Source of the DNA: Symbiodinium natans
Taxonomy: Eukaryota; Sar; Dinophyceae; Suessiales; Symbiodiniaceae
Assembly (NCBI GenBank): GCA_905221605.1
Contig: CAJNDS010001591.1
Location: 461,540-525,539, forward strand
Length of the DNA: 64,000 bases
Direction: 5' to 3'
Position 1 is the first letter of the stretch; every line of letters begins with the position of its first letter. The translations under genes were made by a program, and so were the position numbers. Under the pieces are notes generated by a model. It did no database searches and was not told the DNA's origin. It worked only from the letters and a program-made list of their open reading frames with translations. Of the stretch, positions 18,068-27,832 are shown in pieces.

Positions 18068-18174
18068 TTCTCTCATGCTCATGTGGGACGTCGGGGCCCG
18101 CGCCACTGCAGCTGCAAGCTCCGTCTCCCCACACGCCGCGGTGGCGAAGCGTGCGCGGAGCCGCAGCATCTCAC
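18068..18174 (+). CDS. Ala/Arg-rich exon
   Basis: The plus frame gives MWDVGARATAAASSVSPHAA then VAKRARSRSISQA, with very high GC3. It ends at TCACAG|GCAAGG, a GC-type donor. No family is recognised. Confidence 0.55.
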
Positions 18175-18199
18175 AGGCAAGGGGGAGGGTTCAGTTGGT

Positions 18200-18440
18200 G
18201 AATCAACAACTACATACATGTATGTACACAAATATATTTACATGTGTGCACAACATTCTGTGCAAAATATATCTGTGACATGTTCTGTCAGATAATGTTT
18301 ATGTGCAGCGTAAAGTTTCCTTGGTATGTGTACATATATGTATGTTTGTGTACATACATGCATATGTTTCTGTATATGTAGACATATAGTCAATATACAT
18401 ACATGCATGCATACACATACATATGTATACACATCGGTAC
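18200..18440. repeat. ACATATGTATGC microsatellite tract
   Basis: Alternating purine-pyrimidine repeats (TACATACATG, CATATGTA). Open frames across it are His/Tyr/Cys-rich artefacts. Confidence 0.9.
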
Positions 18441-18493
18441 TTATGTTTGCAATTCGCATCTGCGTGGTGCTGACATGGCCATCGCAAGCTGAG

Positions 18494-18652
18494 CTGGGAT
18501 CCGCGCGTCTGTCGTACCTGAGTGCATCACCAGCTGAAAAGAAATCGAGAATTGATCAAAATGGTAGTCAAACTTGTCAAACTGCATGTAAACAGTTCTG
18601 CAAGCAGAAACCGTGCACCCTCCTAAACTCTAAAGTCCCCAACCGGCCCTAA
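18494..18652 (+). CDS. Exon-like island ending in stop
   Basis: The plus frame LGSARLSYLSASPAEKKSRI continues through CKQFCKQKPCTLLNSK to TAA. Lys/Gln/Cys-rich tail. It runs into a degenerate ACTCCCTAA repeat block (18650-18830). Confidence 0.45.
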   Translation: MGSARLSYLSASPAEKKSRIDQNGSQTCQTACKQFCKQKPCTLLNSKVPNRP

Positions 18653-18865
18653 ACCCCCCAAACTCCCCAGACTCCCTAGACCCCCTAAACTCCCCAAACT
18701 CCCTAAACTCCCGAAACTCCCTACAGTTCCGAAACTCCCGAAACCTTAGACTCCCTAAACTCCCGTGACTCCCTAGACTCCATAAACTCCCCAAACTCTG
18801 TCTAAACTCCCTAAACCCTAAACCCTAAACCCTGAACCACTGACTCCCTGGCTGAGTCTCGCGGC

Positions 18866-18945
18866 CTTCACTTGCCGCGCGTCTCGTGGGCAGCACGGGC
18901 TCCAAGATGTGCACCCGTGGCCTCAGCCCATGGGATGTCTGCAAG
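18866..18945 (-). CDS. Exon with GTGAAG donor
   Basis: The minus frame gives ADIPWAEATGAHLGARAAHE and ends at GGCAA|GTGAAG. The acceptor is CCCTTGCAG|. The CCCTAAA array (coding-strand sense) precedes it directly. High GC3. Confidence 0.6.
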
Positions 18946-19024
18946 GGTTTAGGGTTTAGGGTTTAGGGTTTAGGGTTTAGGGTTTAGGGTTTAGGGTTTA
19001 GGGTTTAGGGTTTAGGGTTTAGGG
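18946..19024 (+). repeat. TTTAGGG array
   Basis: Eleven perfect heptamers, one of the cleanest arrays. Confidence 0.95.
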
Positions 19025-19083
19025 CCCCTGAGGATGTACCTCCAAGAGGTTCCCTAGAGGATCTTTAAACGGGGCGGGGGAGG

Positions 19084-19330
19084 GCTTTAGGGTTTAGGAT
19101 TTTACGATTTTCGGGTCTTAGGGTTCTTGGGTTTTAAAGGGTCTTATGGTCATAGGGTGCGAGGGTTTTAGGGTCTTAGGGTTTTTGTGATTCGGGTCTT
19201 GTAGACAGACTTAGGATTTTCGGGTTTCGGGTCTTCGGGCTTTAGGGTTTGGATTTCGGGATTTCGGGTCTTAGGGTTTCAGGGTTTTAGGGTCTTAGGG
19301 TTTTTGGGGCTTTGGGGCTTTCGGGTTTAA
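19084..19330 (+). repeat. Highly diverged TTTAGGG-like block
   Basis: Units such as TCTTAGGGTTTT, TTTCGGG and TTAGGATTTT in loose tandem. It is an old array; no gene is seen. Confidence 0.75.
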
Positions 19331-19483
19331 AAGCGCAGTGTGTGAAGTCTCTGCCCGGCACGACAGTCAGCTAGCGACTGTCCGCTGGGCAACCTTCTAG
19401 CATGCCAGTTTTTGTTTGGGATGCCGGTTTGTTCAGAACTAAACCCGAAACCCTAAACCCGAATCCCGAAACCTCCCTTCAGC

Positions 19484-19549
19484 CGGCGCACCCGCCATCG
19501 CTGCGAACGTGAACGAAGACCGTGGCCGCAGGCCGTGGATCCGTGTCCA
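19484..19549 (+). CDS. Short exon with CAG acceptor
   Basis: Plus acceptor CCCTTCAG| opens GAPAIAANVNEDRGRRPWIR and VQLQ, ending near CAAA|GTGAAC. High GC3 and purine-first codons. Confidence 0.55.
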
Positions 19550-20035
19550 ACTGCAAAGTGAACACATGGGTTTGGGGTTTAGGGTTTAGGGTTTGGGGCC
19601 TAGGGTGTATTTATCTGCCGAGGCCGGAGGCCTGAGGCGTTTAGATCCAGGTCCGGGGAACCTTCCCCCCCCAACCCTGCCTTGTGCCCTTTCGGCCATT
19701 AGCCTCAAGCCCTTCCCTAAACCCTAAACCCTAAATCCTAATTAAACCCTAAACCCCAAACCCTAAACCCTACGCCTCTTGCCGAGGCGGCCTCGCGTTG
19801 CGGTTAAAGTATCTTCTGTTGCCTTCATTGACTGAATATATAAGCTTATGTTCTAGTATGTTATCTTATATTTGGTTACATTAAATTGTACTAGGCTGCT
19901 GTACTAAATTGTATTCAAGTATGCGAAATATGTTTCAATCTATACTGTTGTCTTATATTCTGCTACATTGTAAGGTTTATTCTGTATCGTGCAATGTTAA
20001 TATTTGCTTGTATATAAGTTGCTGTATTAATAAAC

Positions 20036-20092
20036 GGCACATCGCAACATCACGTGTTTGAAGCGCTGCTGGTAGACTCCAACGACGGTCAA
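20036..20092 (-). CDS. Short exon-like island
   Basis: The minus frame gives TVVGVYQQRFKHVMLRCA, then GTTTATT. The 240 bp above in plus coordinates (19800-20035) is AT-rich and shows no gene. Confidence 0.45.
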
Positions 20093-20285
20093 TGAATACT
20101 ATACTGAGTTACTGGCACTAGCCTTAACCCCAAATCCAAAACCCAAAACCCCAAACCCTAAACCCTAAACCCTAAACCCTGAACCCTGAACACTGAACCC
20201 TAAACCCTCAACCCTGAACCCTGAACCCTGAACCCTAAACCCTGAACCCTCAACCCTAAAACCTCAACCCTAAACCCTGAACCCT

Positions 20286-21248
20286 AATGTTGACCTAGTA
20301 ATAATAAACCCCCCCCCCCCCTCAATCAAACCCCCCCAAATAGAGTGAGGCCCCTTTGAATAAGGATTCCTTTCCTTAGAGAGAATTAGAGAGGATCAGA
20401 GAGAATCACTCAGGATTCCTTTCCTTAGAGAGAATTAGAGAGGATCAGAGGGGCAAGGGGCTCAGAGAACCTTTTCAGCATGAGCACACTGAGGCCACTT
20501 TAATTGCAGGGGCCCCTGGATTTAGAGACCAGGCCATACCCTTATCCCTTATCCCTAAACCCTAACCCTAACCCTAAACCCTAAACCCTTAACCCTAATT
20601 CAACAAGACTCCACAAAACCCAAGTAAACCTAAGGCATGAACCCTAAACCTAATGAAACCATGAAGCGATCATTTGAAGATTTTTTCAGGCAGGAATTTC
20701 CAGGAACTTTATTCCGAGGGGCAGATCTTTCAGGATTATTTCCAGGGCACCGGCCTCCAAAGCTACCCCCCTTTGCCAGAAAGATTTTGTCAATCCTTTA
20801 GTAAGGCTCTCAAATAAAAATCAGCAAGTTTCTGAGGAGTTTGGTTTTCAGGTTTCTCTTCGAAATCTGATCGCTTCATGTTTTCCTAATTAAATCCTAA
20901 ACCATAAAACCCTTAACCCTAATTAAACCCCAGACCCAAAACCCTAAACCCTGAGACTTTAATTGCAGGGGCCCTTTGAATAAAGAGTCTGCTTCAACTA
21001 CATTGCTTTGCAGTTTCACTTTGACAAGACTTTCAGCTTGCCGGCCAGAGAGAAAGGCAAGGTTCAGCTTCTCAGTCGAGAGACTTTATTCAGCAAAGTT
21101 TGATGCAATCTTGAGCAAGGCAAGATTCTCCCTCTCTTTTCTCTCCATGCCCCGACTGGCGTACTTTATTTCCAGGGCTTTATTATTGCGGCCGGGACAC
21201 CTGGCGTACTTTAATATTAGGGGCTGTAGTAATACTAGGTTAACATTA
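20286..21248. mobile_element. 963-bp composite element with terminal inverted repeats
   Basis: TAATGTTGACCTAGTAATAA at the left and TAATACTAGGTTAACATTA at the right end are inverted repeats. Two internal copies of CTTTAATTGCAGGGGCCC (about 20498 and 20956), a 50-bp tandem duplication (20363-20460) and a nested foldback element lie inside. A plus frame over 20976-21263 is open but is not recognised as a transposase. Confidence 0.75.
20660..20880. mobile_element. Nested 221-bp foldback element
   Basis: CATGAAGCGATCATTTGAAG at the left and TTCGAAATCTGATCGCTTCA at the right end form imperfect inverted repeats of about 24 bp. It sits inside the larger 20286-21248 element, so it inserted later or is a captured module. 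Confidence 0.8.
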
Positions 21249-21570
21249 AACCCTCAACCCTGAACCCTGAACCCTGAACCCTAAACCCTGAACCCTCAAC
21301 CCTCAACCCTCAACCCTCAACCCTAAACCCTGAACCCTGAACCCTAAACCCTGAACCCTAGACCCTGAACCCTAGACCCTCAACCCTGAACCCTGAACCC
21401 TCAACCCTGAACCCTGAACCCTGAACGCTCAACCCTCAACCCTGAACCCTGAACCCTAAACCCTCAAACCTGAACCCTGAACCCTCAACCCTGAACCCTG
21501 AATCCTCAACCCTAAACCCTCAACCCTCAACCCTAAACCCTAAACCTCGAACCCTAAACCCTCAACCCCG
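21249..21570 (-). repeat. Long degenerate array with GAACCCT/CAACCCT units
   Basis: About 45 heptamers in which the base before AACCCT varies (AAACCCT, GAACCCT, CAACCCT). Variation is concentrated at one position. It begins exactly at the end of the composite element. Confidence 0.95.
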
Positions 21571-21680
21571 AAGCCGACCTCCGCCTCGATCTGGTAGACC
21601 CCTGGTATCAGAGCTGGCAGCCCGAGCCTCGGCGGGGACGTTGGAGGTCACCCTCTGTTGCACTTCCGGTTCCCAAGTGA
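21567..21680 (-). CDS. Exon-like island, unknown protein
   Basis: The minus frame gives TWEPEVQQRVTSNVPAEARA and ASSDTRGLPDRGGGR. High GC3 in the first 22 codons. It meets TGA at the array edge. No family is recognised. Confidence 0.55.
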
Positions 21681-21724
21681 GGGTTTAGGGTTTAGGGTTT
21701 GGGGTTTAGGGTTTAGGGTTTAAG

Positions 21725-21840
21725 GGCTTAAGAAACCCAAAAATCGGGATCATATACCCTATACTACTATAGCCAGCAATGGGTTATGGACCATCAAGCC
21801 TTTTGGGGTTCATGGAGTCTCCAGGAATGTGGCCCCATCG
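21725..21840. mobile_element. MITE family F, copy 1
   Basis: ATATACCCTATACTACTATA centre with AACCCAAAAAT on the left and TTTTGGGGTTCATGGAGTCT on the right, as in the better preserved copies at 31666-31777 and 51997-52108. Confidence 0.6.
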
Positions 21841-22382
21841 ACACGAGGAACCTGGTATTCCTCAAAAAGGCCTACTGGCTCTTAGTAGGGTTTAGGGTTT
21901 CGGGTTTAGTGATTTTTAGGGGTCAGGTTGAAGGAGTTTAACACCTCATATCCCCCTAGATCATCCTCTTAAAGGATTCCCTACAAGGTCCCAAAGTTCC
22001 GTCATTCCCTAGAAAGACCCAGCAAGTAACGATCTTGAACCCCAAAACCCTACTTCCCCACTCTGTTTGAACCCTAAACCTAAACCTTAAACCCTGATTC
22101 AGCCCTTAACAAGAAAGCACAAGCCCTAAACACCCAAAACCATCAAGCGCCCATAACTTGAAATCATTCACAAGCTACAGAAGAAACTCCTCGAAACTTT
22201 GCTCGAAAATCCGTGAAACTCCTCCAAGCTCCTCGAAGCTTTCCCCGGACCTGAACCCTTACTAATCGAAACCAACCCTAAACCCCTACACCCCTAAACC
22301 CTAAACCCTGAACCCCTGAACCCCTGAACCCCTGAACCCCTGAACCCCTAAACCCTAAACCCCTAAACCCTAGACCCCAGAA

Positions 22383-22478
22383 TCGTTGGGACTCGTACAG
22401 CGGGCCACGAGTCTGACCTCGGCTTCGCGAGGCCCTGACCCCGACCCCTGCGACTCGACTGCAGAGTTCCCCTCCAGG
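22383..22478 (-). CDS. Exon-like island, unknown protein
   Basis: The minus frame after CCTGGAG gives GNSAVESQGSGSGPREAEVR and LVARCTSPN. High GC3. A low-complexity G-run precedes it. Confidence 0.55.
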
Positions 22479-23018
22479 TAGGGGGAGGGGGGGCACGGGG
22501 GCGGGGTGGCTACTTTCGGCTGGTTGAATACCAGATGTGGGATCTAGATCGCAGCACAAATCCATATAAGTATATGCATATACATAGGTAAATGCAGATA
22601 TTGTATGTATACACGTCGTTTTTTTCTGTCGGGCACACACATACACATGCAAAATCTGAATAAGTTTGGACAGCTAGCGGGTGCTCGTGCTTGTTCTTCG
22701 TTCTTTTTTAATTCATGGATGGAACTGTACTCTGTACAGAGTCTGTGGTGTTGGCCTGAGACAGGGGAGTGTGACTCCACTCTTGCTGCCAACTGAGAAA
22801 CGTGCAAGCGCTTGCACATCAATCGAACACGATCACAGACGCACATGCAAAGCCTGCGTACGGGCCTACGTACGAGCATGCATTCATCCACACCTACGTA
22901 TACATTACCTACATACACATATGCAATACAACTACTATAAGGGCCTTAAGAATTAGAACAAGGTTTTGGAGATAGTGACATGTATTTATATAGGGACCTT
23001 ATAATTAAAGCACCCAAT

Positions 23019-23120
23019 GCAGAAAGCGGCTCGCTGCCGCGGCGCAGGCGGCAGCGTCCTGGCTCTGCACGGAGACCTGGACTTGACATATGGCATGATT
23101 CGTGAGGGGGTTGAGGGCTT
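23019..23120 (+). CDS. Exon-like island, plus strand
   Basis: The plus frame beginning ATGCAGAAAGCGG gives RGAGGSVLALHGDLDLTYGM and IREGVEG. Ends at the array near 23110. Two other plus frames are open for shorter distances. Confidence 0.45.
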
Positions 23121-23175
23121 AGGGCCTTTAGGGTTTAGGGCCTTTAGGGTTTCGGGGTCCCTAAACCAGCGGCCA

Positions 23176-23342
23176 AAGCTACTTTAAGCGCCTGCAAGCG
23201 AAAGTTGGGGAGCGGGATGTGAGAGGTAGAGTGTAGAAAGCTTGCAACTTCGTTGTGGTGTCACTCGGATGCAGTGGAGGAGAGGTGTCATGCCTTTGTC
23301 TCACGTCGATGGGAAATCCTCGAGCGAGAACCTAGAGAGGGA
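23176..23342 (-). CDS. Strong 52-codon exon
   Basis: The minus acceptor CCTCTCTAG|GTTCTC opens VLARGFPIDVRQRHDTSPPL, then TKLQAFYTLPLTSRSPTF, to a TAG; GCAG|GCGCTT before the stop is a possible GC donor. Well-balanced composition. Confidence 0.6.
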
Positions 23343-23362
23343 CCACAAATAGATCAGCCTCT

Positions 23363-23441
23363 GGTTTAGGGTTTAGGGTTTAGGGTTTAGGGTTTAGGGT
23401 TTAGGGTTTAGGGTTTAGGGTTTAGGGTTTAGGGTTTAGGG
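23363..23441 (+). repeat. TTTAGGG array
   Basis: Eleven perfect heptamers. Confidence 0.95.
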
Positions 23442-23579
23442 CACAGGGCACGAGGCTGCTGGTGTCTCTCTCACATTACCGGCAGGGATCTGTTGAGGCC
23501 GAGGCAACATCCATGAGCACGCCTCGGGGGGGGGGGGGGGGGCATCTTGAAAGGCTGTTGTGTATGCTGCAGAAGACAG

Positions 23580-23700
23580 TATAAGATATATATATATATA
23601 TATATACACATAAGAGTATAAAATATGAGTATGCATATACAGACGAATGCAAATATAAGTATAAATGCATAAATATATATATATATATACATACATACAC
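23580..23700. repeat. TATATA/ACATAC microsatellites
   Basis: Two TA tracts (about 23586-23606 and 23672-23690) with ATGCATA-type sequence between. Open frames across this stretch are low-complexity. Confidence 0.9.
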
Positions 23701-23823
23701 ATAGCAATTGCCCATGGAGCTCGTTGCAGCGAGGCCACAGCGCCACGTGATGTAAGGACTTCCCTCGACTCCACCTTGCGGGGGCCAAGAGAAAGAGCCG
23801 AGTTTTTGTTTTTGCACTGTCTC

Positions 23824-23893
23824 ACCAGGGCCGACGGCTACAACCCTAGGGTTTAGGGTTTAGGGTTTAGGGTTACCAGGGCCGACGGCTACA
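23824..23893. repeat. Short array flanked by 19-bp direct duplication
   Basis: ACCAGGGCCGACGGCTACA at 23824-23842 is repeated exactly at 23875-23893. Between them is a 32-bp insert, ACCCTAGGGTTTAGGG and further units. This is the structure expected of an array inserted at a staggered break. Confidence 0.9.
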
Positions 23894-24244
23894 TTACATG
23901 GTCTGGGGACCCCCTATATACCCCTCATATACCCTAGAGGACCCAAGGGCCCATGCTTCAGAACCCTTTGAAGAAGGTAAGGGATCATATTCATGGACCC
24001 ATGTCACTACCCTTGGAGTCTTTTAAATTTTTGTGGCCACGAATGTCGGCTTCGCTGCAGCACCCTAAACGCTAAACCCCAAAAAACCTAAACCCTAATC
24101 CTCCTTAGACCCTTATCTGGGGGTTTACGAAAATAGGACCCCCCAACTTTGATCGTTATAATCAGGCCCCGAATAAGGTACCACTGATTTCGGAAACCCT
24201 AAACCCTAAACCTAAACCCTAAACCCCAAACCCTAAACCCTGCG

Positions 24245-24328
24245 AACCAGCTTCCATGTGACTTGGCGCCCTGCTCACCGTGGCAGTGACTGAGAAGGGG
24301 CACTGCTCGGCGATCTCCGAGGGAGCCT
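24245..24328 (-). CDS. Exon with GTGAGC donor
   Basis: The minus acceptor CCAAACAG|GCT opens APSEIAEQCPFSVTAT, followed by GCCACG|GTGAGC. Hand-counted GC3 over the whole island is 21 of 29. Confidence 0.55.
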
Positions 24329-24408
24329 GTTTGGGGTTTAGGGTTTAGGGTTTAGGGTTTGGGGTTTAGGGTTTAGGGTTTAGGGTTTAAGGTTTAGGGT
24401 TTAGGGGT

Positions 24409-24474
24409 GCCTGGCACCAGCTCAGACCTACGACGCAGCACATGTCGCAGGAATGCAATGAAGTCATGATCACA
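24409..24474 (-). CDS. Short exon-like island
   Basis: The minus frame HDFIAFLRHVLRRRSELVPG. Basic amphipathic. Same strand as the islands at 24245, 24893 and 25082. Confidence 0.45.
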
Positions 24475-24479
24475 CCAAA

Positions 24480-24600
24480 TATGGGGGGGTCTACGAAAAT
24501 AGGGGACCCCTAAAGTACAACCCCAATAGTAGGACCCACTTATAAGGAGGACCCCAATAAGGTATTCCGAATATCGTAAACCCCCAAACTTGATTCATAG
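24480..24600. mobile_element. Family H element
   Basis: TACGAAAATAGGGGACCCCT and GTAAACCCCCAAACTT ends with ATTCCGAATATC centre. Similar sequence at 24115-24190, 12250-12350, 33365-33440, 43045-43125 and 56980-57080. Short, non-coding, and ends are not precisely defined. Confidence 0.5.
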
Positions 24601-24619
24601 CCACAGCCGCTTGCAATGA

Positions 24620-24702
24620 CCCTAAACCCTAAACCCTAAACCCTAAACCCTAAACCCTAAACCCTAAACCCTAAACCCCAAGCCCTAAACCCTAAACCCT
24701 AG
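24620..24702 (-). repeat. CCCTAAA array
   Basis: About 11 near-perfect heptamers, then GCCCTAA and CCCTAGA variants. Confidence 0.95.
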
Positions 24703-24719
24703 ACCCACGGCGCCTGCAG

Positions 24720-24790
24720 GCTTATCGCCACCGGCTCGGGCCTTCGGCGTGGGCACAGGAGAAAGAGTGCCGAAGTTTGGGTCATGGCTT
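24720..24790 (+). CDS. Short exon, plus strand
   Basis: The acceptor CGCCTGCAG| opens AYRHRLGPSAWAQEKECRSL on the plus strand. A family C element follows directly. Confidence 0.45.
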
Positions 24791-24878
24791 ACCTGGGGCT
24801 CTATTTACCTACAGTTTAGCCTTAATTAGCAGGTACTTGTGACCCATAACACTGTAGGTAAAGAGGGCCCCAGGTACG
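24790..24878. mobile_element. MITE family C, best copy
   Basis: ACCTGGGGCTCTATTTACCT and AGGTAAAGAGGGCCCCAGGT are near-perfect inverted ends of an 89-bp foldback element. Confidence 0.75.
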
Positions 24879-24892
24879 GTTTATCGGGTTCG

Positions 24893-24965
24893 CCTTTGTA
24901 GGAATCCAGGGTTGCGTGCAACAGAAGCAAGCAAGGAGCCCTCGAACGCAGTCACTACCAGAGCT
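24893..24965 (-). CDS. Short exon-like island
   Basis: The minus frame VTAFEGSLLASVARNPGFL, hydrophobic and small. Flanked by a family C element and an array. Confidence 0.4.
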
Positions 24966-25081
24966 GTCCCTGAACCCTAAACCCTAAACCCTAGCCCTAA
25001 ACCCGAAACCCTAAACCCTAGCCCTAAACCCGAAACCCTATAAACTCCAACCCCTAACCCTGAACCCTAAACCCCTACACA

Positions 25082-25156
25082 GAGGCCTCACCACCACCAG
25101 GAATGGCATGAAGACGGGCTTGGCGATGTCACTGAGGTGTGCAGCGCCTATAAAGT
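25082..25156 (-). CDS. Strong exon with membrane-like end
   Basis: The minus acceptor TTTATAG|GC opens AAHLSDIAKPVFMPFLVVV and ends near GTGGTGAG|GCCTCT, a GC-type donor. Nearly all third positions are G/C. Confidence 0.6.
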
Positions 25157-25267
25157 GCAGGCTCAGTCAGTCCAAGAATTCATCCTGAGGCGCCCGCTTA
25201 GGATTTAGGGTTTGGGGTTTGGGGTTTAAGGTTTAGGGTTTAGGGTTTGGGATTTGGAGTTTAGGGT

Positions 25268-25414
25268 ATGCTCTTCTTGGGTCATGCTATGGGCTCAGAG
25301 GCCTTCATGCCCACAACTCGGTTACGTCGCATAGACCACTCGAAAAGCAATGCCTCTGAAGCCTGGACTCCTATTCCCGCAAGCTGCTTTCAGCTGCCGA
25401 AGCAGTGTATGCAA
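25268..25414 (+). CDS. ATG-to-stop exon, plus strand
   Basis: ATGCTCTTCTTGGGTCATGC starts MLFLGHAMGSEAFMPTTRLR and runs 48 codons to TAG, through NASEAWTPIPASCFQLPKQ. A minus frame is also open but reads less naturally. It directly follows a TTTAGGG-type block. Confidence 0.5.
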
Positions 25415-25672
25415 TAGGCGAAAGGATGAGGCGGCCGGAAAAAGCAGAAACCCTAAACCCTAAACCCTACACCCCAAATCCCTAAACATAACCCAACAAG
25501 CTTAGGGCCGGCGGCTAAGTGTCAAACCCTTGCAGTACCACGTCCCAGAAATTTGGGCGTGAAACCCAAACCCTAAACCCTAAACCCTAAACCACCCAGG
25601 AGGTGACAGCAGACTTATGCACCCTAAACCCTAAACCCAAAACCCTAAACCCTGAACCGGAATTTTCAGTTC

Positions 25673-25747
25673 TGGGCATGCACAGGCTAAGGCCCCGTCG
25701 TGCAACCAGCGTCCAATTCGTTCCCGGCAAGTCCAGAGATCCCAAGT
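25673..25747 (+). CDS. Short exon ending in stop
   Basis: The plus frame after TTTTCAG gives LGMHRLRPRRATSVQFVPGK and a TAG. Confidence 0.45.
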
Positions 25748-26019
25748 AGCCCTGCACTCGCCCGTTTAGGGTTTAGGGTTTAGGGGTTAGGGTTTAGGGT
25801 TTAGGGTTTAGAGTTTAGGGCTTAGGGCTTAGGGCTTAGGGTGCGCAAAGACACAAGCACACTTACGCACGGGCGGGGAAATTGGAAGTAAACCTGTGCG
25901 AAGCTGTCGCGCTTGCCAGCACCATGCCATGGCTGGCAGTGCTCGCCAATTTTTTGCACATGTCTTGTGATGTCTCTGCACTGGGCTGGATCTATTGAAC
26001 TACAAATGCAATGTTATGC

Positions 26020-26160
26020 TGCTCTCTCTCTCTCTCTCGCTATATATGTATATACACACAGAAATCTATCTATGTCATTATGCGCGTGCAAAATTAAATT
26101 AAGTATATATATATATATATATTGTATACATACACACCTATATATACACACTGTACATAT
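26020..26160. repeat. CT and TATA/ACAC microsatellites
   Basis: (CT)n near 26021-26038 then TATATA and ACACATA tracts. Confidence 0.9.
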
Positions 26161-26167
26161 GCCTTAT

Positions 26168-26267
26168 AGTTTAGTTCTCTCGCGCCTCGAGTGTGGCAGT
26201 TTTGGCGTCCAGCGCCGGCACGAGCGAGGAGGGCAACTCGAGGAGGGAGTCCCAAACCTTCGCTAGG
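26168..26267 (+). CDS. Strong plus exon, Ser/Ala-rich
   Basis: The frame SRASSVAVLASSAGTSEEGN continues to RRESQTFA and ends at GCTAG|GGTTT or AGG|GTTTAGG. 24 of 30 codons end in G/C by hand count. Confidence 0.6.
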
Positions 26268-26655
26268 GTTTAGGGTTTAGGGTTTAGGGTTTAGGGTTGA
26301 GGGTTGAGGGTTGAGGGTTGAGGGTTTAGGGCTTAGGGTTTAGGGTTTAAGGCGACCAAACCCTTGCTGCCTAAAGGGGCTCTCAGGACATTTCTCCTGA
26401 GGGTGCTTCAGCCTGAGAACACATGATACTTAGTTGCTGAGCTCATGATTAAAGGGTTTTGGGTTTAGGGTTGAGGGTTTAGGGCTTAGTTGCTGAGTTC
26501 ATAAGCCCCCGAAAAAGTGTACGCTTTCAGTTCTAGAGGGGATGATAGTATCCCAAAATGTCTAAAGTGTGCTCACTCAGCTACTAAGGGTATATGTTCC
26601 CTAAACCCTAGACCCCAAACCCTGAACCTTAAACCCTAAACCCTGAACCCTAAAG

Positions 26656-26757
26656 CGCACACTCTGGACGTAAGCTCATTTAAGCATCCGTGGCCCGAGC
26701 CACTCCTGGATGTAGTGTACACTGAGAGTGAATCTTTGCGGCATCAGATGGCACCCT
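26656..26757 (+). CDS. Strong plus exon
   Basis: The plus frame AHTLDVSSFKHPWPEPLLDV continues to VYTESESLRHQMAP, 33 codons, bounded by CCCTAAA arrays on both sides. No family is recognised. Confidence 0.6.
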
Positions 26758-27048
26758 AAACCCTAAACCCTAAACCCTGAACCCGAAACCCGAAACCCGA
26801 AACCCGAAACCCGAAACCCGAAACCCTAAACCCTAAACCCTAACCCTAAAACCTCATCCCGATGAACAAAGTGAGAAGAGCAAAGATCGAGCCTGCTCCA
26901 GGTTGTCCAGATTGCCCAAACCTGGCACTGTGGGGTACATAGGGTTTAGGGTTTCGGGTTTAGGGTGCCCTTTTTTGGTTCCTAAAATAAAGACTATAGT
27001 ATTTGGGGGGGGGGGGGGTTGGGGTTCTCCTATTTTGGGAAATGCACA

Positions 27049-27270
27049 GAGTAGCTTCGAGGTAGACAGGTCAAGATGGCGCATCGCCGCGCGATGCGTG
27101 CAATGCGCGCACCGTGACGCCACTCCACCGCAATTGGCCCCAACGCCCCACACCTGGGCAAAGAAATGACGGGCAGAACTCTGAGACTCTGTGATTGGAG
27201 ATCTGCCATCGATGAGATTTGCATACACCACCCAGCTCAAGCCCCCCACGTGCTGCCGGCTCCAACAGAA
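27049..27270 (+). CDS. Open island, plus favoured
   Basis: The plus frame gives SSFEVDRSRWRIAARCVQCA and HRDATPPQLAPTPHTWAKK to TGA. A minus frame over 27045-27249 is also open (RHFFAQVWGVGANCGG). Neighbouring islands are plus, which favours plus. Confidence 0.45.
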
Positions 27271-27367
27271 GCCACCTTGTGAGGGTTTCCGAGGACTACA
27301 GACGGGTAGCGTTTTTGAGGGGTTTCCTTAGAAGGGCACCCTAAACCCTAAACCCTAAACCCGAAAG

Positions 27368-27469
27368 GGGATGCCCACTATTTCGGACTGCGAGACTTCG
27401 GGCGTGTGGAAGTTTTGCTCTTTCACAGCGGGGCCAGGACTTGGGCCAGCTGAACCATGCCTGAACCCT
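27368..27469 (+). CDS. Plus exon starting with ATG
   Basis: MPTISDCETSGVWKFCSFTA continues to GPGLGPAEPCL. Ends where a family D foldback element begins (27470). Confidence 0.55.
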
Positions 27470-27622
27470 ACTTGAAGGTTCATGGGACTTACTTGCCAAT
27501 TATAACTGTACTTATAACCCTACTTAAAATACCCCTAAAGGGCCTTATAGGGGTTATCCCAATTAGAAGAAGGGTTATAAGTACAGTTATAAGTGGTTAG
27601 GAAGTACCATGAACCTTCAAGT
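27470..27622. mobile_element. MITE family D, copy 1 (153 bp)
   Basis: ACTTGAAGGTTCATGGGACT and GTACCATGAACCTTCAAGT are inverted ends; the match continues inward (AATTATAACTGTACTTATAA against TTATAAGTACAGTTATAAGT). A large hairpin, non-coding. Second copy at 32846-32978. Confidence 0.9.
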
Positions 27623-27730
27623 AAAGCCACGTTGAACCCGCGAGTTAGGTTTCGGGGCCTTATCAGTGGCTACGGACTAAATACGGGTTTGGGAAAATGA
27701 AAATACCGAAAATATGTTCCAACCTACCCC

Positions 27731-27832
27731 TGTGAAGCCTGAACCCAAGACCCCGAAAGCCCCGGCCCAAGCCGACATCGGCCGGCAAGCAGTGACCCGT
27801 CGTCGTTTCTGTTTAGCACGGAGCCTTACATG
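27731..27832 (+). CDS. Lys/Pro-rich plus exon
   Basis: The frame KPEPKTPKAPAQADIGRQAV continues to TRRRFCLARSLT and TGA. High GC3 and purine-first codons. A family H-like element with a C-run follows. Confidence 0.6.

Noticed and set aside
22278-22918. 124-codon minus frames with GFRGLGFRG or Cys/Val-rich runs
   Set aside because: GFRGLGF-type peptides are translations of CCCCTGAA/CCCTAAA units, and the other frame crosses microsatellite DNA.
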